Below are positions 59,925 through 64,000 of a stretch of 64,000 nt of DNA, in pieces. The DNA comes from Neglectibacter timonensis. GTDB taxonomy: Bacteria > Bacillota > Clostridia > Oscillospirales > Acutalibacteraceae. The stretch lies in assembly GCF_900048895.1 (NCBI RefSeq), contig NZ_LT160639.1, forward strand, positions 605,524-669,523. The letters are read 5' to 3'. A model generated the notes under the pieces. That model saw nothing but the letters and a program-made list of their open reading frames with translations. It was not told where the DNA came from and ran no database searches. Each line of letters opens with the position of its first letter. The first letter of the stretch is position 1. The translations under genes and the position numbers were made by a program.

Positions 59925-59982
59925 CGTAATATTTTTGCCGGTAGTGCTGCTCTTCCTTTACTTATTTTCGTTTCCAGAATCA

Positions 59983-60019
59983 AGCAGCCCTCCCGAACAA
60001 ATCGTTCAGGAGGGCTGCT
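59983..60019. terminator. Hairpin after the GH172 gene
   Basis: AGCAGCCCTCC and GGAGGGCTGCT enclose the GAAC...GTTC apex and lie just after the GH172 stop codon on the minus strand. The T-run is weak. Confidence 0.65.
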
Positions 60020-60034
60020 CGGTTTTATGGAAAT

Positions 60035-61117
60035 TTAGATCACTTCCAGGGTATCCCGGTCCGGCAGTTCCGGGAATACGCTGTGTTCCTCTGTCTGGTA
60101 CCAATAGGCCACGGAGGCGATATCGTCCTGCAGGGGCAGATACCTTCCCCCTTCCCGCCAGCCAAGCGCCTGAATAGTCACCTTGAGCTTTGTATCAAAA
60201 CGCACAGGGTCCATGATGTGCCAGCGATACATACCGAAACGCTGCTGGCTCTGGTACACGCCATCCGGCTGAGAAACATAGTGCAGGCCGGAATAAGGCG
60301 TGGAAAAAGTTTCGTACCGGTGGCTCTTCTGGTTCTCAAAATTGTAGGAGCCGCAGAAATAATCTTCTGTTCCGGTGCCGCAGACAGTGGGATACTCCCC
60401 GTCTCCGTCCAGGAAAAACTTGATTTCTCCCTCTCCCCACCAGCCGGTGTTGTTGACGCCCCAGGCAAGATACGTGCCCACATACTGCCCCTTGCCCCGC
60501 ACATGATCCAGGATGGTATAATCCTGCTTGTACGGCAAGGGGTTCACCCGCCGGAACTGGGCGTGGAAATAGGCCGTGTCCTCCGGCAGCTCCGTCAGGG
60601 TATAGTCGATCTGGTAGTAAATGGTCATGGGCTCCTCGTCCCGGTTTTCCATGGTCATCCGGCAGGAGCACCGGAAAGGCATGGGCCAATAGCAGTTAAA
60701 AGCGCTGCCCGGGTTGACGCATACCGCCAAAGAGGAGAGGGGCGCATATTCCCCCCAGCCGCTGGCGAAGAAATCCCCTACCGGGCACTCCACCGAGGGC
60801 TGCTGCTCTCCGTCCCAGTACATGCGCAGAATGGTATTCCGCCATTTTCCCGTGGGTGTCATCCAGATATGCTGAATACAGCCGGGCCCGGCCACGTCGG
60901 CGATGTTCAGCGTCTCGCCGGGCTGGATGACCAGGAATGGATTCACCTTCCACTTTTTTCCCAGATCCCGGGCCGCGTGGCGGGCGGAGCCGTCCTCCAG
61001 CTCACACATGCCGCCCCGGCCCTTTTCTCCTGTGATATTTTCCGGGGAAAGCGATCGCGTCTTTGCCTCCGACGTTCGGAACAGGTTCCCCAAATTCATC
61101 TGCAGTCCATCAAACAT
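60035..61117 (-). CDS. GH172 family protein (DUF2961)
   Basis: The protein has 360 residues. The double jelly-roll family blocks are visible: GKKWKVNPFLVIQPGETL, GPGCIQHIWMT, ECPVGDFFASGWGEY and the active-site stretch GTGTEDYFCGSYNF, whose glutamate is the expected catalytic residue. GH172 enzymes act on alpha-fructofuranosides and arabinofuranosides. There is no signal peptide, so it acts in the cytoplasm. It follows L-fucose isomerase in the same direction. A perfect 11-bp hairpin ends 14 nt before the ATG, and GGGAAGGGAG is the ribosome binding site. Confidence 0.9.
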   Translation of the reverse strand: MFDGLQMNLGNLFRTSEAKTRSLSPENITGEKGRGGMCELEDGSARHAARDLGKKWKVNPFLVIQPGETLNIADVAGPGCIQHIWMTPTGKWRNTILRMYWDGEQQPSVECPVGDFFASGWGEYAPLSSLAVCVNPGSAFNCYWPMPFRCSCRMTMENRDEEPMTIYYQIDYTLTELPEDTAYFHAQFRRVNPLPYKQDYTILDHVRGKGQYVGTYLAWGVNNTGWWGEGEIKFFLDGDGEYPTVCGTGTEDYFCGSYNFENQKSHRYETFSTPYSGLHYVSQPDGVYQSQQRFGMYRWHIMDPVRFDTKLKVTIQALGWREGGRYLPLQDDIASVAYWYQTEEHSVFPELPDRDTLEVI

Positions 61118-61131
61118 TTTTTCTCCCTTCC

Positions 61132-61323
61132 CTCCACCTTTCAGAAGAAAGGTGGAGCCAAAGACTTTTCATCCGGCTGCGAACCAACAGTTTTCCCTCA
61201 GCCCGTTCCACGAAGCTCCAGACCGGTTCTTTCCGCAGAAACGAAGCCAAAGACTTTTCATCCGGCTGCGAGCCAACAGTTTTCCCTCAGCCCGTTCACC
61301 CGAAGTTCCAGACCGGTTCTTTC
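61132..61323 (-). repeat. Hairpin repeat element with tandem AAAGACTTTTCATCCGG units
   Basis: CTCCACCTTTC and GAAAGGTGGAG form an 11-bp perfect stem (61132-61157). Two tandem units of GCCAAAGACTTTTCATCCGG followed by CAACAGTTTTCCCTCAGCCC and TCCAGACCGGTTCTTTC begin at 61157 and 61246, so the period is 89 bp. The element fills the gap between fucI and the GH172 gene and is related in structure, but not in body sequence, to the array at 2356. Confidence 0.8.
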
Positions 61324-61334
61324 CTGAAAAACTT

Positions 61335-63128
61335 TCAGCGGTACAGCGGGCCGTAAGCTCCACAGGCACGATAATCCTGGGCCTCCGGATCCATGCCGAA
61401 GGCGTTCCAGCTGGCGGGACGGAAAATTCTTTCCTCCGGCACATTGTGCATGCACACGGGGATTCTCAGCATGGAGCAGAGGGTAATCAGGTCTGCTCCG
61501 ATATGCCCGTAGCTGATGGCGCCGTGGTTGGCGCCCCAATGGTTCATCACATCGTAGGCGGTGGCGAAGGCGCCCTGGCCGGTGAGGCGCGGCGCAAACC
61601 AGGTGCATGGCCAGGTGTAATCCGTACGCTTCCACAACTTGTCGGAAACCTCCTCGGGCAGGGCCACCGTCCATCCCTCCGCCAGCTGCAGCACTGGGCC
61701 GATCCCCTTAACCAGGTTCAGCCGCAGCATGGTGACGGGCATCTCCGATCTGGTGCAGAACCGGGAAGAATAGCCGCCGCCGCGGAAATATCCCAAATCC
61801 GCCTCACACCATTCCGTGGCGCGCAGACAGGCCTCCACATCCTGCTCCGTCATCTCCCAGAAGGGCTTCATCACCGCGTTTCCGTTTTCGTCCTTCACCT
61901 CGCCGCAGGCATCCAGACAGGCGGCACCGGAGTTGATCAGATGCAGGAACCCCTTGGATTCGGCCGCCCTGCCTTCCAGGGTATAGCCGGTGGCCCGCTT
62001 CACCGCTTCCGGGCTCCAGTAAGTGCGCACATCCGCAAAGATCTGCGGACGGTTGGTCAGCAATTTTCCGAACAGCATGGATACCCCGTTTAAGGTGTCG
62101 TTCTCCGTAGCCAGAATGTAGGACTCCCTGGGCCCGTTCCAGTCGAAGCTGGAGTTGAGCAGAGCCTCTGCAAAATCCCCGTTGGGATAAAAATCCGTCC
62201 ATTGGCGCTGTCCCTGGAAACCGGCGGCTATGGCATTGTGCCCCACACCCTCTTCCTCGAAGCCCTTGGGCAGCTTCGGATTTCCGCAGCACAGGTCCTT
62301 GACAATGCACATCAGCTTGACGCTCCACTCCCAGTCCTGCTCCTTCTGTTCCGGCGTCCTGCGCAGTTCTTCCGGATTCTTATCCAGCCCCTCCGGACAG
62401 TGGGCCTTTGTCCAGGCCAATGCCTTTTGGAATTCCTCCTCATCGTAGATGTTTTCCGTCATCCGGCGAACCAGCTCCACTTCGTCCACCGATTCCACGC
62501 GCATGCCCAGATATTCCTCAAAGAAAGAGGGATCGACAATGGAACCTGCGATGCCCATGCAGATAGAGCCGATCTGCAGGTAGGACTTCCCCCGCATGGA
62601 GGCCGCCGCCACCGCTGCCCGGCCGAACCGCAGAAGCTTTTCCTTCACATCCTCCGGAATTTCCCTGTCGTCCGCATCCTGTACGTCCCTGCCGTAAATG
62701 CCGAAAGCAGGCAGTCCCTTCTGCGCATGGGCAGCCAAAACAGAGGCCAGATACACCGCGCCGGGACGCTCCGTACCGTTAAATCCCCAGACGCCTTTGA
62801 TGGTCATGGGATCCATGTCCATGGTCTCCGCCCCGTAGCACCAGCAAGGGGTCACCGTCAGCGTGATGTCCACCCCTTCCCGCCGGAACTGGGCGGCGCA
62901 TTCAGCTGTCTCTCCCACCCGGCCGATGGTACAATCGGAGATCACCACGCGAACCGGTTCCCCATTGGAATAGCGGAGATTTTCCCGGAACAGCTTTGCC
63001 GCCGCCTCCGCCATGCTTCTGGTCTGCTCCTCCATGGATTCCCGCACCTTCAGGGCGCCCCTGCGGGCGTCGATAGTGGGACGGATGCCGATGACGGGAT
63101 ATTCTCCCCTATATCTGTTTTCTGCCAT
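61335..63128 (-). CDS. fucI: L-fucose isomerase
   Basis: The protein has 597 residues. The opening [21 protein letters not shown]-type block (within residues 8-30), [33 protein letters not shown] and the C-terminal [17 protein letters not shown] match bacterial L-fucose isomerases, including the acidic metal ligands and the late histidine. It converts L-fucose to L-fuculose, or D-arabinose to D-ribulose. The ATG at 63128 is preferred: AAAGG stands 9 nt before it and touches the earlier ATG. The divergent AraC-type gene is the likely activator. Beside a GH172 enzyme, a D-arabinose substrate is worth considering. Confidence 0.93.
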   Translation of the reverse strand: MAENRYRGEYPVIGIRPTIDARRGALKVRESMEEQTRSMAEAAAKLFRENLRYSNGEPVRVVISDCTIGRVGETAECAAQFRREGVDITLTVTPCWCYGAETMDMDPMTIKGVWGFNGTERPGAVYLASVLAAHAQKGLPAFGIYGRDVQDADDREIPEDVKEKLLRFGRAAVAAASMRGKSYLQIGSICMGIAGSIVDPSFFEEYLGMRVESVDEVELVRRMTENIYDEEEFQKALAWTKAHCPEGLDKNPEELRRTPEQKEQDWEWSVKLMCIVKDLCCGNPKLPKGFEEEGVGHNAIAAGFQGQRQWTDFYPNGDFAEALLNSSFDWNGPRESYILATENDTLNGVSMLFGKLLTNRPQIFADVRTYWSPEAVKRATGYTLEGRAAESKGFLHLINSGAACLDACGEVKDENGNAVMKPFWEMTEQDVEACLRATEWCEADLGYFRGGGYSSRFCTRSEMPVTMLRLNLVKGIGPVLQLAEGWTVALPEEVSDKLWKRTDYTWPCTWFAPRLTGQGAFATAYDVMNHWGANHGAISYGHIGADLITLCSMLRIPVCMHNVPEERIFRPASWNAFGMDPEAQDYRACGAYGPLYR

Positions 63129-63303
63129 ATTTCCCATCCTTTCCGCACCGCCCCATTGGGCGGCGGCTTGTTATTTTCATGCGAAGCCTCTCCGCACGAA
63201 TCTGTCAGTATAGATATTTTCATTATATCCCTATCTTTTTTCCCCAGCTTGTGTTATCATGGCAAAAAACAGGACAATATTCACTTTTAGAGGAGGCGCT
63301 TCT

Positions 63304-64000
63304 ATGCAGGGCCACGCATACAACGAACTGCTGCCTCGGGGAGAACCCGGTTTTCCCATGGAACTCTATCATCTGGATCCCGGGCATATCCGGTATGTGA
63401 TGCCCTACCACTGGCACATGGAATACGAACTGGTGAGGGTTCTCTCCGGCGGGCTCTCCATCTGGCTCAACGGCGCGCTCTATGAGCTCTCTGCCGGCGA
63501 CCTGCTCTGGGTGGAAGGAGGCGTTCTGCACACTGGGATTCCGGGAGAGGGCTGCATTTATGAATGCCTGGTATTTGACCTGGACTTCCTGCTGAAAGCC
63601 TGCGGCGGCTGGTCCAAACACCTGACGGATCTTTCCGAGCACAGCCTGTTTCTCAAGCCTCTGCTTCCCCGGGACAGTTCCGTCCTGCGGCAGGCCGACG
63701 AGTTGTTTCTTGCGGTGAGGCAGCAAAAAAAAGGAAGCCGCCTGCGTGCTTTCGGGGCGCTCTGCGGGCTTCTGGGGCTCCTGATTGAGATGGGTTGGTA
63801 CTCTGCGGAGCTTCCGGAAAACGAAGCTCAGAGAAGAAATATCCGCCTGCTCAAACGCCTTTTCGCCTACTTGGAAGAACACTACGCAGAACCTCTCACC
63901 CTGGCACAGCTTGCCAGGGAAGCTGGCATGTCGCCGAAATACTTCTGCCGGTTTTTCCGCTCCATGACCCAGCACACACCTATCGACTACCTGAACCGCT
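63304..64000 (+). CDS. AraC-family regulator with cupin sensor domain (partial, cut by window end)
   Basis: The frame is open from the ATG at 63304 (AGAGGAGG before it) to the window end, at least 232 residues. The N-terminal cupin (PYHWHMEYELVRVLSGGL, AGDLLWVEGGVLHTGIPG) binds a sugar. The first helix-turn-helix of the AraC domain is visible (LAQLAREAGMSPKYFCRFFR), and the second lies outside. It is divergent from fucI by 175 bp and should switch on the fucI-GH172 operon. Most of the promoter region is AT-rich, with no clear consensus. Confidence 0.92.
   Translation, partial: MQGHAYNELLPRGEPGFPMELYHLDPGHIRYVMPYHWHMEYELVRVLSGGLSIWLNGALYELSAGDLLWVEGGVLHTGIPGEGCIYECLVFDLDFLLKACGGWSKHLTDLSEHSLFLKPLLPRDSSVLRQADELFLAVRQQKKGSRLRAFGALCGLLGLLIEMGWYSAELPENEAQRRNIRLLKRLFAYLEEHYAEPLTLAQLAREAGMSPKYFCRFFRSMTQHTPIDYLNR

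Overview
The window looks like chromosomal DNA from a gut-type Clostridia (Bacillota) bacterium, probably Oscillospiraceae/Ruminococcaceae or Lachnospiraceae. The evidence is AGGAGG-type ribosome binding sites, TTGACA/TATAAT promoters, LplB/LplC-type sugar importers with Cys-lipoprotein binding proteins, YesM/YesN-type regulators and intergenic AAAGTCTTTGG hairpin repeats. I cannot name the species. No phage, transposase or CRISPR array is visible.

Layout. 1-8011 is mostly minus strand: a membrane-protein remnant, a cupin, alanine racemase, a 104-bp tandem hairpin repeat, the large PurL and a membrane glycosyltransferase. tRNA-Val(GAC) follows at 8366. 8746-24808 holds an esterase-fold protein lacking its nucleophile serine, a two-component system, and a first ABC importer operon (two permeases, lipoprotein, carboxylesterase, MFS, amidohydrolase). 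An oxidoreductase, an acetyltransferase and a membrane AraC regulator close this part. 25047-30482 is a second importer operon ending in a putative glycoside hydrolase. 30624-36950 is a minus-strand catabolic operon (metallo-beta-lactamase fold, two alpha/beta hydrolases, AtuA split into two proteins, 3-hydroxyacyl-CoA dehydrogenase). 37150-45721 is a third importer operon flanked by its probable response regulator and histidine kinase. 45812-56438 mixes sugar catabolism (ROK, NagB-like, GH4, PfkB) with a corrinoid methyl-transfer set: zinc methyltransferase, RACo activator, DUF1638 protein, PocR-AraC regulator and corrinoid protein. 56502-58741 is a structured leader RNA plus a GH42-like hydrolase. 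58840-59934 is a small module of two DUF6809-like proteins, a ribbon-helix-helix protein, direct repeats carrying promoters, and a 46-bp perfect palindrome. 60035-64000 holds GH172, L-fucose isomerase and an AraC activator cut by the window end.

How it works together. The window reads as a string of substrate-specific uptake and degradation islands. Each pairs a regulator with an importer and/or hydrolases, and six of the products have an esterase or acyl-hydrolase type of alpha/beta fold. This suggests that esterified or acylated plant or host glycosides are taken up, deacylated and split inside the cell. The corrinoid genes could handle released methoxy or methylamine-type groups. The most interesting non-coding signals are the leader RNA at 56537, the hairpin elements placed directly before start codons, the duplicated activator-type promoter of the third importer, and the repeat/palindrome module at 59457-59924.
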